From: Chryseomicrobium sp. FSL W7-1435
Lineage (GTDB): Bacteria > Bacillota > Bacilli > Bacillales_A > Planococcaceae
Direction: 5' to 3'
Length of the DNA stretch: 64,000 nucleotides
Assembly: GCF_038595005.1 (NCBI RefSeq)
Contig: NZ_CP151997.1
Span: forward strand, 1,860,001 to 1,924,000
In this document: in pieces, positions 46,314 to 56,119 of the stretch
Numbering within the stretch: position 1 is the stretch's first letter
Layout of the letters: each line of letters begins with the position of its first letter
Position numbers and translations under genes: made by a program
The notes under the pieces: generated by a model
The model's database searches: none
Told to the model about the DNA's origin: nothing
Seen by the model: the letters and a program-made list of their open reading frames with translations, nothing else

Positions 46314-47114
46314 TTAAAATTCAAATCCACCGAACCCACCAAATCCGCCAAAATCATTATTTCCCTGATTTCTTTCCATCATTTCATAAGTGATTTCTTC
46401 ATCAGGCGAATGGCGAAGCTCAATAATATAATCAAAATCTTCAATTGAGTACTCTGAGTGTTGCACAAACATATCCGGATGCTCGACTACTTTAATAGTG
46501 GGCATACGCATCATTTCTTTTACCAATTGATGATGTCGCTCATCGGATGATTTTCTAGTCACAATGCCATCTAAAATAAAGATGTTTTGTTTGCTAAATT
46601 CATCCCCCATCAACTGGCTACGTACGGTTTGCTTGATCATAGTTGACGACAGAAAAATCCATTTTTTATTGGCACAAACACTGGACGCCACAACGGACTC
46701 TGTTTTTCCTACGCGCGGCATTCCCCGTATCCCTATTAACTTGTGACCGTCTTGTTTGAATATTTCTGCCATGAAATCGACTAGCAAACCTAAATCATCT
46801 CGCACAAAACGAAATGTTTTGCGATCATCTAAATCACGCTGTATGTAGCGACCATGTCTAACAGCTAGACGGTCGCGAAGTTTTGGCTCTCTGTATTTCG
46901 TGAGTTGAATCGTTTCCATTGTTGAAATAATGTGTTCAAAACGATCTATGCTCGACTTAGATTGTGCATTAAGCAACATGCCACGCCGTCCTTCATCAAC
47001 ACCGTTAATGGTGACAATTGTTATGCGAAGCATACCCAATAGCGATGCAATATCGCCTAAAAGTCCTGGTCTATTAATTTGAATTTCATACTCAAAAAAC
47101 CATTCGGTTGACAT
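46314..47114 (-). CDS. ymfK: YmfK family protein (DUF3388): ACT-like domain plus P-loop
   Basis: 266 residues. The N-terminus (about 1-75) resembles an ACT regulatory domain (YEIQINRPGLLGDIASLLGML). The middle has a Walker A-like GIRGMPRVGKTESVVAS with a plausible Walker B IFILDGIV. Function is unknown, and the family is restricted to Bacillales as far as I know. The C-terminus carries a tandem Phe-Gly-Gly tail (FGGFGGFGGFEF). Position between ymfI and ymfM is as in B. subtilis. Confidence 0.9.
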   Translation of the reverse strand: MSTEWFFEYEIQINRPGLLGDIASLLGMLRITIVTINGVDEGRRGMLLNAQSKSSIDRFEHIISTMETIQLTKYREPKLRDRLAVRHGRYIQRDLDDRKTFRFVRDDLGLLVDFMAEIFKQDGHKLIGIRGMPRVGKTESVVASSVCANKKWIFLSSTMIKQTVRSQLMGDEFSKQNIFILDGIVTRKSSDERHHQLVKEMMRMPTIKVVEHPDMFVQHSEYSIEDFDYIIELRHSPDEEITYEMMERNQGNNDFGGFGGFGGFEF

Positions 47115-47148
47115 AATTGCTCCTCCTTGCCTTCTTTACCGTAAATGC

Positions 47149-47874
47149 TTAGCTGGTAAGATTCCATCCTCCATCAACTGCAATACACTGGCCAGTAATG
47201 AATCCGCTGTCCGTTGAAAGAAGAAAAGCTACGGCATTCGCCACATCTTCTGGACGTCCTTTGCGTTTTACCGGAATGGATTGAATCGTTATCTCTTCAT
47301 CCTCTACTGTCAAATGTTCATGAATAGAAGACTGGATATAGCCTGCTTCAATCATATTCACTCTAATTGGAATCGTTGCCCATTCTCTTGCCAGACTTTT
47401 CATGAGTCCAATTTGCGCTGCCTTCGCTGCACTATAAGCTACTTCCCAAGCTGCCCCCTTAGCCCCAAATATGGAACCTATAAAAACTACAGAACCATTT
47501 GTTAACTTTGGGTAGAAGCTTTGAAGTAGAAGTTGAGGACCCACCACATACTGGTCAAACATTGATTGAGTCTGCTCGCGAGTCGTAGCAATAAATTCTT
47601 CATAAACAGTTTTTCCATGTGCAAAAACAATGGCGTCCAACTCAAATATAGAGGAGAAGTCAAAGTGTCCTCTAGATTCTATTGAAAAGCAAAGTGTATT
47701 AAACATTTGATCCGGAAAGTTAGTTTGCAACTCCTGCTGTAAAGCTTGGATTTTGTCTATAGATTGAACATAATGCAGATAGATATTCCATCCTTCTGAA
47801 GCTAACCGACGTGCACAAGCTTCCCCTATGGAGCCGGAAGCACCAATGACTAGAGCAAACTTATTCGTTCTCAT
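47149..47874 (-). CDS. ymfI: Short-chain dehydrogenase/reductase YmfI
   Basis: 241-residue Rossmann oxidoreductase. The NAD(P) motif is VIGASGSIGEACARRL at the N-terminus. The active-site Tyr/Lys are in EVAYSAAKAAQIGLMKSLA, with a serine in VVFIGSIFGAKGA, and the C-terminus is TGQCIAVDGGWNLTS. It is annotated as 3-oxoacyl-ACP reductase-like, but the substrate is unknown. The chosen ATG (47874) overlaps the ymfH stop by 14 bp and lacks a good ribosome binding site, suggesting coupled translation. An upstream in-frame ATG would add 18 residues. Confidence 0.88.
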   Translation of the reverse strand: MRTNKFALVIGASGSIGEACARRLASEGWNIYLHYVQSIDKIQALQQELQTNFPDQMFNTLCFSIESRGHFDFSSIFELDAIVFAHGKTVYEEFIATTREQTQSMFDQYVVGPQLLLQSFYPKLTNGSVVFIGSIFGAKGAAWEVAYSAAKAAQIGLMKSLAREWATIPIRVNMIEAGYIQSSIHEHLTVEDEEITIQSIPVKRKGRPEDVANAVAFLLSTDSGFITGQCIAVDGGWNLTS

Positions 47875-49156
47875 TTGACGGAAGAATGACAAACTGGGTA
47901 TGTCTTGCCGTGTTTTGCAACTGTTCATAAGCTCTTTGCAAATCTTCTAGAGTAAGCGTTTCAACGACAGGTAGCACTTGGAATAATTCCATGTCATTAA
48001 AGCGATAGCGTGTGAATTGGTTCGCTATATATTCGATTGAATTTAAAGAGCGCATAAACAATCCTATCTTACGTTTTTTTGTTCTTTCGAGTTGTTCTTC
48101 AACTGATGGATATTCTGAAAACGGTACTGCGAGTTGCTCACGAATAACTTTAATTAATTCATCAGGTTGAACAGTGTCTGATCCGATCATTGTGAATCCA
48201 TAGCTGCCCTCTAAAGAAAAGTCTGCCGAATACGATTCATCAATTAAACCTAGTTCATACGTTTTCTCAAAAAATGATGAAGACCTGCCAAACAAAATAT
48301 CTAGCACTGACTGCATGGCTAGCTCATAACGAAGCATTTCTTCACCAGAGACTGCTTTGATTGGCGCTTTGATCCCAAAGAGAACCTTTGGTTGAACGAC
48401 ATCCATTGTCATTTCTCTGTAAGGCACAGCTACTTCGTCTGGCTCTGCAGGTAGCATATGCACAACTTCCGGTTTGTCTTGGAATTGTTTTGAAACTTGG
48501 TTTTTTTTCACTAATTCCAAGAATGCCTTAGGCTCAACTGCTCCTACAGCAAACAATACCATGTTTGATGGGTGATAAAATGTTTCGTGGCACAAATACA
48601 AATGCTCCGCCGTAATATCTTGAATGGACTCTACAGTTCCTGCAATATCAATTTTCACAGGATGTTGATGGTACATATTTTCTATTGTACCAAAATACAA
48701 GCGCCAATCCGGCATATCATCGTACATTGTTATTTCTTGAGCAATAATGCCTTTTTCTTTATTCACAGTTGCTTCTGTAAAGTAAGGCTGCTGAACAAAA
48801 TCAAGAAGCGTATTTGTATGCTTGTCAATTTTATCAGTAGCTGAAAAAAGGTATGCCGTTCTAGTGAAGGACGTGAAAGCATTTGCAGAAGCTCCCGCCT
48901 CACTAAACTTTTGGAATACATCCCCATCTTCTTTCTCAAACATCTTATGTTCTAAAAAATGAGCAATTCCATCGGGTACGCGCACTTCATCTTTTCCTGG
49001 AGGAACAAAATGATTATCAATCGAACCGTATTTCGTTGTAAATGTCACATATGTTTTTGAAAAACCAACTTTAGGCAAGACATATACATCAAGCCCGTTT
49101 GGTAATTTTTCATGATAAAGCGTCTCATTTAATTGTTCAAAATGGAGTTCATTCAC
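47861..49156 (-). CDS. ymfH: M16-family zinc protease-like protein YmfH
   Basis: 431 residues of the insulinase/pitrilysin family. The inverted zinc motif HxxEH is present (GIAHFLEHKMFEKEDG), with a downstream glutamate in VNKEKGIIAQEI, so this member should be catalytically competent. The start is GTG 49156 with AGGAGG 8 nt upstream. It follows ymfF without a gap; the two probably form a heterodimer like other M16B pairs. The physiological substrate is unknown. Confidence 0.92.
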   Translation of the reverse strand: MNELHFEQLNETLYHEKLPNGLDVYVLPKVGFSKTYVTFTTKYGSIDNHFVPPGKDEVRVPDGIAHFLEHKMFEKEDGDVFQKFSEAGASANAFTSFTRTAYLFSATDKIDKHTNTLLDFVQQPYFTEATVNKEKGIIAQEITMYDDMPDWRLYFGTIENMYHQHPVKIDIAGTVESIQDITAEHLYLCHETFYHPSNMVLFAVGAVEPKAFLELVKKNQVSKQFQDKPEVVHMLPAEPDEVAVPYREMTMDVVQPKVLFGIKAPIKAVSGEEMLRYELAMQSVLDILFGRSSSFFEKTYELGLIDESYSADFSLEGSYGFTMIGSDTVQPDELIKVIREQLAVPFSEYPSVEEQLERTKKRKIGLFMRSLNSIEYIANQFTRYRFNDMELFQVLPVVETLTLEDLQRAYEQLQNTARHTQFVILPSNENE

Positions 49157-50419
49157 TTAATTGACCTCCTTCGTAGTTAAGAAATACGTATGAATTTTTG
49201 TGATTGTTTTTGCCAGTTCGCTGACATCTTGTTTAGAGATTGTCTCCCATTTGGCAGCCCATCCATCTAATGAGAAGGAAGGATCAATTTCTTGATAAGA
49301 TTCAAATACTTCAATTAATCCCCGTGCGGAATCTTTTATTTCCATCAATTGATTTTTCAACATCGATTTAGTTTGTAAAAACTCACGATCAGAGATTTCC
49401 CCTTGTTTGACGAGCTCTAATTGTTGATCAATGACAGATTCTGCTTTTTCCTTTTGACTCGGATCAATGCCGCTAACAGCAAACAACAACCCATAAGAAG
49501 AAGCAAAAGAGCTCGATGCATAATAAGCAAGACTCTCTTTCTCACGAACATTCGTGAATAATTTGGAGTGTGGATACGCTCCTAATACACCGTTCAATAC
49601 TTGCATTGCTGGGAATTCTGCTGATGCCGACGTGATAGGTGTTTCATAAGCAATGTGGAGTTTTGCTTGTTTCATATCCATTGCTTCAACCGTTTCATTA
49701 AAAGGCGTTTGTAGAACTTGAGTTTGAGTACGACTGCCAAATTCACGTTGCGTAAAAGGTAGGCTAGCTTGTAGAGCATTCTTATACCCCTCTGGATCAA
49801 TATCCCCGACTACATAAATAGAGATATCATCATGCTGAATCATGGACTGGTAGGCTTCTTTGATCTGATCTAGTGTAATGGCTTGTATGAAAGTTTTCTC
49901 TCCCATTGCCGAAATTGACGCTGGATGATTTGGTCGAATAAGTTCGAGTAATCTGTGTTGCGCGTATCGTGATTTATCTTCATATAATGAATCGACTCGT
50001 GTAATCACTTGCTTTTTCTCACGATCAAAGATGCGTTCATCAAAATCCTCACTTAAAAAACTAGGCTTAAACAGAATGGCATGAATAAGTTCGAGGACCT
50101 CTTCTGTTAAATTACGTTCATTTAAATACGTATCATTTACAAAATCGGCATTCAAATACACCGTATGTTTATCTCCACGCTTCATTGTGTCGAGATAGAT
50201 AGAAGTTCCGTACAACTCATCGAGCTTTTGACGGAATGCACTATTGGTATTTGTTAACTGATTGCTATACTGCAATAAATTTGAAAGGACTGTTCGTAGC
50301 CCTGCATTTTCTGCAGATAGTGCTGTTGTCATTTTGATTGAAAGTGTAATCGTTTTGAACTGTTTAGTAGGCATCGTATATAAACGCACGCCAGGAACAA
50401 TAGTTTGAGTGGTAAACAA
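49157..50419 (-). CDS. ymfF: M16-family partner protein YmfF (no zinc motif)
   Basis: 420 residues with the M16 fold (LRTVLSNLLQYSNQLTNTNSAFRQKLDELYG, a C-terminal YYASSSFASSYGLLFAVSGI). HxxEH is absent, as is usual for the non-catalytic partner. The start is TTG 50419, 8 nt after AAAGGGG. It precedes ymfH with no spacer. It is separated from the nucleoside transporter genes by a terminator, so an own promoter is likely, but none is clear. Confidence 0.88.
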   Translation of the reverse strand: MFTTQTIVPGVRLYTMPTKQFKTITLSIKMTTALSAENAGLRTVLSNLLQYSNQLTNTNSAFRQKLDELYGTSIYLDTMKRGDKHTVYLNADFVNDTYLNERNLTEEVLELIHAILFKPSFLSEDFDERIFDREKKQVITRVDSLYEDKSRYAQHRLLELIRPNHPASISAMGEKTFIQAITLDQIKEAYQSMIQHDDISIYVVGDIDPEGYKNALQASLPFTQREFGSRTQTQVLQTPFNETVEAMDMKQAKLHIAYETPITSASAEFPAMQVLNGVLGAYPHSKLFTNVREKESLAYYASSSFASSYGLLFAVSGIDPSQKEKAESVIDQQLELVKQGEISDREFLQTKSMLKNQLMEIKDSARGLIEVFESYQEIDPSFSLDGWAAKWETISKQDVSELAKTITKIHTYFLTTKEVN

Positions 50420-50486
50420 TATAAAGGCCCCTTTCTCTACCGTTTAGTGTACCACTATCATCTAGCTACGACTATTGTTTAGCCAT

Positions 50487-50516
50487 GAAAAAAGACCTCC
50501 AAATTGGAGGCCTTTT
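50487..50516 (-). terminator. Terminator of the nup operon
   Basis: On the minus strand AAAGGCCTCCA pairs with TGGAGGTCTTT, short AT loop, then TTTC. Confidence 0.8.
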
Positions 50517-50523
50517 CAATAAA

Positions 50524-51486
50524 TTAGCGTTTCCCTTTAATATATGGTTTACCAATCGCTTTAGGAGCGCTTGCTTTTCCAATAAACCCAGCTAATGCAA
50601 GGATAGTCAAGACATACGGTAAGATGTCTAGATACACACTTGGCACTTGGCTGATGAAGTCAATGGATCCACCCACAATTTTGAGTGACTGTGCTAAACC
50701 GAAGAATAGCGCTGCCCCCATTGCACCCAGTGGATGCCATTTACCAAAAATCATAGCCGCTAATGCCATGAATCCTTGACCATTGATTGTCGATTGAGAG
50801 AACTCATATGAAATCGTCTGTGCATAGGCAGCTCCACCAATACCTGCAAGCATACCTGAGATGACAACCGCAATATAACGCATACGGTTTACTTTTACAC
50901 CCATTGTATCTGCCGCCATTGGATGTTCACCGACTGAACGAAGTCGAAGTCCAAATGGTGTTTTGTAGATAACAAACCAAGCAAGAATAGCAATCGTAAT
51001 TGCCAAAATAGACGTTGCATACACATCATTAAAGAACATTGGACCGATTACAGGAATTTCGCTTAATCCCGGAATATCAAAACGAATGAATTGTTGAGAA
51101 ATATAATCCGTTTGGCCTTTATCATAAATCAGTTTTACAGCAAAGATCGATAATGCTACTCCAAGCATGTTGATGGCAACCCCTGAGATTACTTGATCTG
51201 CACGGAATGTAATGGATGCAACCGCATGGAGTAGTGAGAAAATTCCTGATACGACCATGGCTGCAAGAAGCGCAAACCAAATCGTCATTCCACCAAGCTG
51301 ATCGGCAAATGTTAAATTGAACACAATCCCAACAAATGCTCCCATCACCATAAGTCCTTCTAACCCGATGTTGACAACCCCTGACTTCTCAGAGAACACA
51401 CCACCGATTGCTACAAAGATAAGAGGTGCTGCATAGGCGATCGAAACGGGGATAATGAAATAAAGTGCATCTAAAAAGGCGCTCAT
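50524..51486 (-). CDS. nupQ: Nucleoside ABC transporter permease (NupQ-like)
   Basis: 320-residue integral membrane subunit of the BMP/CUT2-like BPD_transp_2 type, with 8-10 hydrophobic segments. Typical motifs are GVFSEKSGVVNIGLEGLMV and RSVGEHPMAADTMGV. It partners with NupP to form the channel for nucleosides. AGGAGG precedes the ATG, which follows the nupP stop immediately. Last gene of the operon nupN-nupO-nupP-nupQ. Confidence 0.92.
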   Translation of the reverse strand: MSAFLDALYFIIPVSIAYAAPLIFVAIGGVFSEKSGVVNIGLEGLMVMGAFVGIVFNLTFADQLGGMTIWFALLAAMVVSGIFSLLHAVASITFRADQVISGVAINMLGVALSIFAVKLIYDKGQTDYISQQFIRFDIPGLSEIPVIGPMFFNDVYATSILAITIAILAWFVIYKTPFGLRLRSVGEHPMAADTMGVKVNRMRYIAVVISGMLAGIGGAAYAQTISYEFSQSTINGQGFMALAAMIFGKWHPLGAMGAALFFGLAQSLKIVGGSIDFISQVPSVYLDILPYVLTILALAGFIGKASAPKAIGKPYIKGKR

Positions 51487-52536
51487 TTATTTCGCCTCCT
51501 TTTTCTTGCCGATTTTTTCTAAGAACAAACGAATGACATACCCAGATGCTACGAAGAAAATGATGACTGCAATTACAATCGATACAATTTCTACTGGTAC
51601 ACCTGCTTCGTTTGGCATGTTAAGAGATCCGTATTTCAATGCACCAAATAAGGCTGCACCAAATACGACACCAAGTGGCGTATTGGCGCCTAATAAGGCA
51701 ACCGCAATTCCATCAAAACCAATTCCAGTGAATCCACCTTTAACGTTGGCATACTGGAAAGTTCCTAATGCTTCCATCGCACCTGCAAGACCAGCAAACA
51801 TCCCAGCGATTACCATCGACATGATAATGTTACGGCTCACGTTCATACCTGCGTATTCTGAAGCATTTTGATTAAATCCAACCGCTTTTAACTCAAACCC
51901 TGTTTTTGTTTTCTCTAAAATGAACCACATGACGAATACCATCGCAAGGGCAATTAGGATCCCGTAGTGTAAACGAGAGAAGTCTGTAAGTCCTTGTAAA
52001 AAAGGCGATGCTAGAGAAGCACTCTCTGCAATACGACCTGTATTGTCCCCACCATCTGAAATTGAGCGAATCAATGCGTTTGTAACAAATAGTGCAATGT
52101 AGTTCATCATAATTGTGACGATTACTTCATGAACTTGAAGTTTTGCTTTTAATAGGCCTGGAATCAATCCCCAGAACGCTCCCGCTAAAGCCGCTGCAAT
52201 AAGTGCAAGTGGCAAATGCACAATTGTTGGTAGATCCGTAAATGTTACACCTACCCATGCTGCTGCAAACCATCCGACAATGAGCTGTCCTTCAACTCCA
52301 ATGTTGAAAAGGCCTGTGCGGAATGCAAACGCAACTGCAAGTCCAGCTAAAATATACGGTGTAATTTGACGAATCGTCTCTCCGACGGCATACGCGTCTC
52401 CAAAAATACCCCTCCACAATGCTCCATAGCCTTCGATTGGATCATATCCACTGAAAAGCATAATAATTGCTCCTACAATAAGACCCAATACGACGGAAAC
52501 AACAGGCACGAGGATGTTGATTACTCTATTCGACAT
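51487..52536 (-). CDS. nupP: Nucleoside ABC transporter permease (NupP-like)
   Basis: 349 residues with about ten membrane segments and BPD_transp_2 motifs FRTGLFNIGVEGQLIVG and FNQNASEYAGMNVSR. Pairs with NupQ. The ribosome binding site is AGGGGGAG. The gene overlaps nupO by 11 bp, consistent with a single transcript. Confidence 0.92.
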   Translation of the reverse strand: MSNRVINILVPVVSVVLGLIVGAIIMLFSGYDPIEGYGALWRGIFGDAYAVGETIRQITPYILAGLAVAFAFRTGLFNIGVEGQLIVGWFAAAWVGVTFTDLPTIVHLPLALIAAALAGAFWGLIPGLLKAKLQVHEVIVTIMMNYIALFVTNALIRSISDGGDNTGRIAESASLASPFLQGLTDFSRLHYGILIALAMVFVMWFILEKTKTGFELKAVGFNQNASEYAGMNVSRNIIMSMVIAGMFAGLAGAMEALGTFQYANVKGGFTGIGFDGIAVALLGANTPLGVVFGAALFGALKYGSLNMPNEAGVPVEIVSIVIAVIIFFVASGYVIRLFLEKIGKKKEAK

Positions 52537-54073
52537 GAGTTGTCTCCCCCTGTTTTGATCGTTTCTGCTTTGCTTGTCCTGCCATTAACAGACCAAGCTC
52601 TTGCTCCGTAGTTTGTTTTGGATCAAGTGTATCGATGATATAGCCGTCGTACATAACCGCGATACGATCTGAAACGTTCATGACTTCGTCCAATTCATAC
52701 GATAGTAGTAATACAGCTTTACCGTTATCTCGTTGTTCAATTAGGCGTTGGTGAATGAACTCGATAGCCCCAACGTCTAGACCTCGCGTAGGAAGTGCAG
52801 CAATAAGAATTTCCGGATCACGATACACTTCCCGACCAATAATTGCTTTTTGCTGATTTCCTCCAGAAAGTGAGCGAGCTAATGCATCTTCACCTGTAGT
52901 ACGCACGTCGTAATCAGCAATAATTTTTTTCGCAAGTTCAGAAACTTTGTTGTAATTCATAATGCCATTTTTTGCAATTGGCTCTTTATAGTACGTTTGC
53001 AGGGCAATGTTGTGGCCAATTGGGAAATCCAAGATAAGACCATGCTTATGACGATCTTCTGGAATATGTCCGATACCACTTTCCGTTACTTGGCGTGGCT
53101 TCAATCCTGTTATGTCCTTACCGTTAAGAGAAATCGTACCGGATTTAATTTTGCGAAGTCCTGTAATGGCTTCAATCAATTCACTCTGACCATTTCCGTC
53201 AATTCCCGCAAGTCCAAGAATTTCACCTTTTCGAACAGTGAGTGATAGGTTTTTCACCTTATCGATGCCACGGTAATCTTGTACTGATAGATCTTTAATA
53301 ATAAGTGTATCTTCACCTGGAGTGGCATCTTTTTTCACTGTTTTAAATTCTACTTGGCGACCTACCATAAGAGATGCCAATTCATCAGGATTTGTTTCTG
53401 TTGTAACAACTGTTCCAATCCCTTGTCCTTTTCGGATAACTGTAACGCGATCAGACACTTCCATGATTTCTTTTAGTTTATGCGTAATTAAAATGATGGA
53501 TTTTCCTTCTGCAATTAATCGTTTCATGATCTGAATCAAATCATCGATCTCTTGTGGCGTTAGAGAAGCAGTCGGCTCGTCAAAAATTAGAATTTCCGCT
53601 CCACGATAAAGCGTTTTCAAGATTTCGACACGTTGTTGCATACCGACTGAAATATCTTCAATTTTTGCATTTGGGTCAACATCAAGCCCGTACATTTCAG
53701 ATAGTTCCGTGATTTTTTTTGCAGCTACTTTTTTGTCTATGACGCCGCCCTTAGTTAATTCATTACCAAGAATAATATTTTCTGTTACCGTAAAGTTTTC
53801 CACTAACATAAAGTGTTGGTGAACCATACCGATTCCCAAATCATTTGCGATATTTGGGTTTGCTATATTTACAGTCTGACCTTTTACACGGATTTCACCG
53901 GCTTCAGGCTGATAGAGACCAAAAAGAACATTCATCAATGTGGATTTTCCGGCACCATTTTCTCCGAGAAGCGCATGGATTTCTCCCTTTTTTAATTGCA
54001 GGGTGATATTATCATTTGCTACGAAGTTCCCAAACTCTTTTCGGATGTTCAGCATCTCGATTACATACTCCAC
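52526..54073 (-). CDS. nupO: Nucleoside ABC transporter ATP-binding protein, double NBD (NupO-like)
   Basis: 515 residues with two ABC domains. The first has Walker A LGENGAGKSTLMNVLFG and signature SVGMQQRVEILK; the second has a degenerate Walker A GIDGNGQSELIEA and signature SGGNQQKAIIGRE. This is the usual pattern for simple-sugar/nucleoside importers. The start is GTG 54073, 8 nt after GGAG, giving MEYVIEMLNIRKEFGNFVAN, nearly identical to B. subtilis NupO. It is separated from nupN by a terminator-like hairpin. Confidence 0.95.
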   Translation of the reverse strand: MEYVIEMLNIRKEFGNFVANDNITLQLKKGEIHALLGENGAGKSTLMNVLFGLYQPEAGEIRVKGQTVNIANPNIANDLGIGMVHQHFMLVENFTVTENIILGNELTKGGVIDKKVAAKKITELSEMYGLDVDPNAKIEDISVGMQQRVEILKTLYRGAEILIFDEPTASLTPQEIDDLIQIMKRLIAEGKSIILITHKLKEIMEVSDRVTVIRKGQGIGTVVTTETNPDELASLMVGRQVEFKTVKKDATPGEDTLIIKDLSVQDYRGIDKVKNLSLTVRKGEILGLAGIDGNGQSELIEAITGLRKIKSGTISLNGKDITGLKPRQVTESGIGHIPEDRHKHGLILDFPIGHNIALQTYYKEPIAKNGIMNYNKVSELAKKIIADYDVRTTGEDALARSLSGGNQQKAIIGREVYRDPEILIAALPTRGLDVGAIEFIHQRLIEQRDNGKAVLLLSYELDEVMNVSDRIAVMYDGYIIDTLDPKQTTEQELGLLMAGQAKQKRSKQGETTHVE

Positions 54074-54158
54074 TTGTATCACTCCAATTCTACTTTCTAA
54101 ATAACACATGAAAGATTTAGTTTGACTAGATCTTTCATCTATTATTTGGAATTTTAGC

Positions 54159-54200
54159 TAAAAAAAGAACATAAAGACCGATTCTCAATCGGTCTTTATG
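54159..54200 (-). terminator. Terminator/attenuator between nupN and nupO
   Basis: On the minus strand ATAAAGACCGATT/AATCGGTCTTTAT (13-bp perfect stem, 3-nt loop), then GTTCTTTTTTT. It would keep the binding protein more abundant than the ABC and membrane subunits. Confidence 0.8.
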
Positions 54201-54215
54201 ATTCTTGCCGTTCAA

Positions 54216-55298
54216 TTACTCCATTGTTTCTGGAACAGTGATTTCACCGTCGATAATTTGTTGTTGGAATTCTTCGATTTGAGCCATAATATCTTCTGGA
54301 ATTGCTCCACGAGAATCAGCAAGGCCAACGCCTTCTTCAGCTAAACCGTAAACTGTTTGCTCTCCACCAGGGAATTCTCCAGCTGCAGCTTGTTCAGAGA
54401 TGCGGTAAACCGCTTGGTCAACACGCTTCAACATAGAAGTTAGTGTTACGTTTGTATCGCCAACAGCACCTTCTTCGTATTGGTCAGAGTCAACTCCGAT
54501 AACCCATACAAATGCGTCAGCATCTTTTGTTTTACGCTCTTTCGCTTCTGCGAATACTCCATTACCAGTACCACCAGCTGCGTGGAAAATAATATCTACG
54601 CCTGAAGAGTACATGCGGTTTGCAGTTGTTTTACCAAGAGAAGCATCATCGAATGAGCCCGTGTACTGAACATCTACTTCGATTGATGGATCTACTGCTT
54701 CAACACCAGCAAGGAAACCAGCTTCAAAGCGCTCGATTACTGGAATTTCCATTCCACCAACAAAACCGATTTGCTTTGATTCAGACATTAATGCTGCAGC
54801 AACTCCTGCTAGGAATGCTCCCTCTTGCTCTTTGAAAAGAACAGATGCAACATTTGGCTGATCTACAACTGCATCAATGATTGCAAGTTGTGCTTCCGGT
54901 TGTTGCATAGCGATATCATTTACAGCTGCTTCCATTAAGAAACCAATTCCGAATACCACGTCAAAGTCACGACGAACTAGGTTGTTAAGGTTTGTTACGT
55001 AGTCAGCGTCTGAAGCTGATTGTAGGTAATCATAACCGCCATCGCCTTGCTCTAGGCCGTTATCTTCCCCAAACATTTTAATACCTTCCCAAGCAGATTG
55101 GTTGAATGATTTGTCATCCACTCCACCTACGTCAGTAACCATTGCTACTGAGAAATCAGATGTTTCTTCTGTCTCTGTATCCCCACCAGTTGAACCAGTG
55201 TTGTTTTCTGTAGTTTCTTCATCAGAACCACACGCTGCAAGAAGAGTACCTGCTGCTAACATTACTGAAAGACCTAAACCGTATTTGCGTTTTGACAC
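54216..55298 (-). CDS. nupN: BMP-family nucleoside-binding lipoprotein (NupN-like)
   Basis: Extracellular substrate-binding lipoprotein for nucleosides, 360 residues. The signal peptide ends LLAAC with the lipidated Cys23, followed by an acidic Thr/Glu linker. The BMP domain has TDVGGVDDKSFNQSAWEGIK, VFGIGFLMEAAVNDIA, DIIFHAAGGTGNGVFAEA and WVIGVDSDQYEEG. The start is GTG 55298, 8 nt after GGGGG. It lies 45 bp after the GntR regulator ymfC, and a 12-bp dyad shared with the ymfC leader lies in the gap. Confidence 0.94.
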   Translation of the reverse strand: MSKRKYGLGLSVMLAAGTLLAACGSDEETTENNTGSTGGDTETEETSDFSVAMVTDVGGVDDKSFNQSAWEGIKMFGEDNGLEQGDGGYDYLQSASDADYVTNLNNLVRRDFDVVFGIGFLMEAAVNDIAMQQPEAQLAIIDAVVDQPNVASVLFKEQEGAFLAGVAAALMSESKQIGFVGGMEIPVIERFEAGFLAGVEAVDPSIEVDVQYTGSFDDASLGKTTANRMYSSGVDIIFHAAGGTGNGVFAEAKERKTKDADAFVWVIGVDSDQYEEGAVGDTNVTLTSMLKRVDQAVYRISEQAAAGEFPGGEQTVYGLAEEGVGLADSRGAIPEDIMAQIEEFQQQIIDGEITVPETME

Positions 55299-55325
55299 GT
55301 TAAAAACCCCCAAAATTAGTTTCTT

Positions 55326-55337
55326 ATTAGTAGGAAT
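55326..55337. promoter_or_regulatory. Candidate YmfC operator in front of nupN
   Basis: ATTAGTAGGAAT, an imperfect dyad of form ATTnnTAnnAAT. The identical 12-mer occurs inverted at 56120-56131 in front of ymfC. It lies just downstream of a possible nupN -10 (TGTAAT on the minus strand). Confidence 0.45.
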
Positions 55338-55343
55338 TGACGA

Positions 55344-56072
55344 TTACACCCGTTTACGAATTACGTGAAAGCTAAACTTATCTGCCCGAAAATAATTCTT
55401 CGAGTAGAGAACTACGCGATCTTGCTCATCGTAATGAAGCTGCTTCAACACAAGAAGTGCCGTTTCTGGCTCACAGTTTAATGTCGGTGAAGCCACATCA
55501 TGGTAGCCCATTGGATCGATAAACGTAACGGCGTGAGAGACGCGAAGGTCACCTGACTGTTCTAATGCAGAGAATAAGGAACCTTCTTGACGGCTTAAAT
55601 AATCTTCTGGAAGATATTTAGCTGGTACTTTATCTACACAATAGACGACAGGATCACCATCTGCTGTTCTAACACGCTCAATCGAAACGATTAAATCTTC
55701 CTTTGCGCAACCAAAACGTTGAATGTCTTCTTCTGTTGGAAGCGATTGCAAAGAACTTAAATAAATAACTCCAGGTTCCATTCCTGCTTGCTTAATCATG
55801 GATGAAACACTGGAAAGATGCTCGATACCAGAAGTAAATACAGGTTTTGAATTAATAAATGTACCTACTCCATGGCGTCTGACAATCACATTCTCTTCCT
55901 CGAGCAAACGAAGAGCTTCGCGCAAAGTGGCTCGGCTGACACCCAGCATTTTTGCGAGTTCGAATTCAGAGGGAAGTTTTTCCTTCTCTTTGAACACACC
56001 ATTGTCTATATCTTTCTTAATTCGATCGATAACTTGCAAATATAAATGCCGTTGATCAATCTTAATTGACAC
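55344..56072 (-). CDS. ymfC: GntR-family (HutC/UTRA) transcriptional regulator YmfC
   Basis: 242 residues. The N-terminal winged helix-turn-helix is [29 protein letters not shown] with a wing [12 protein letters not shown]. The C-terminal UTRA effector domain is about residues 85-240 ([14 protein letters not shown]-type segment). The start is GTG 56072, preceded by GGTGGT at 8 nt. It lies between spoIIIE and the nucleoside-binding lipoprotein gene. Together with the shared dyads, this suggests it controls itself and the nup operon, with a nucleoside-related effector (inference). Confidence 0.9.
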   Translation of the reverse strand: MSIKIDQRHLYLQVIDRIKKDIDNGVFKEKEKLPSEFELAKMLGVSRATLREALRLLEEENVIVRRHGVGTFINSKPVFTSGIEHLSSVSSMIKQAGMEPGVIYLSSLQSLPTEEDIQRFGCAKEDLIVSIERVRTADGDPVVYCVDKVPAKYLPEDYLSRQEGSLFSALEQSGDLRVSHAVTFIDPMGYHDVASPTLNCEPETALLVLKQLHYDEQDRVVLYSKNYFRADKFSFHVIRKRV

Positions 56073-56098
56073 GTGCAACACCACCAATAACCAAAGAG

Positions 56099-56112
56099 AT
56101 CAGACCTCTGAT
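56099..56112. promoter_or_regulatory. Short perfect inverted repeat in the ymfC leader
   Basis: ATCAGA-CC-TCTGAT, between the predicted ymfC start site and its start codon. Could be a second regulator site or part of a leader hairpin. Confidence 0.35.
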
Positions 56113-56119
56113 GTAAAAC

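Noticed and set aside
49157-50419. Loss of the zinc motif in YmfF as a sign of a pseudogene
   Set aside because: Non-catalytic M16 partners normally lack HxxEH, and the frame is intact and coupled to ymfH.
55299-55343. Purine-type riboswitch ahead of nupN
   Set aside because: Only 45 bp separate ymfC and nupN; there is no room for an aptamer and no terminator.
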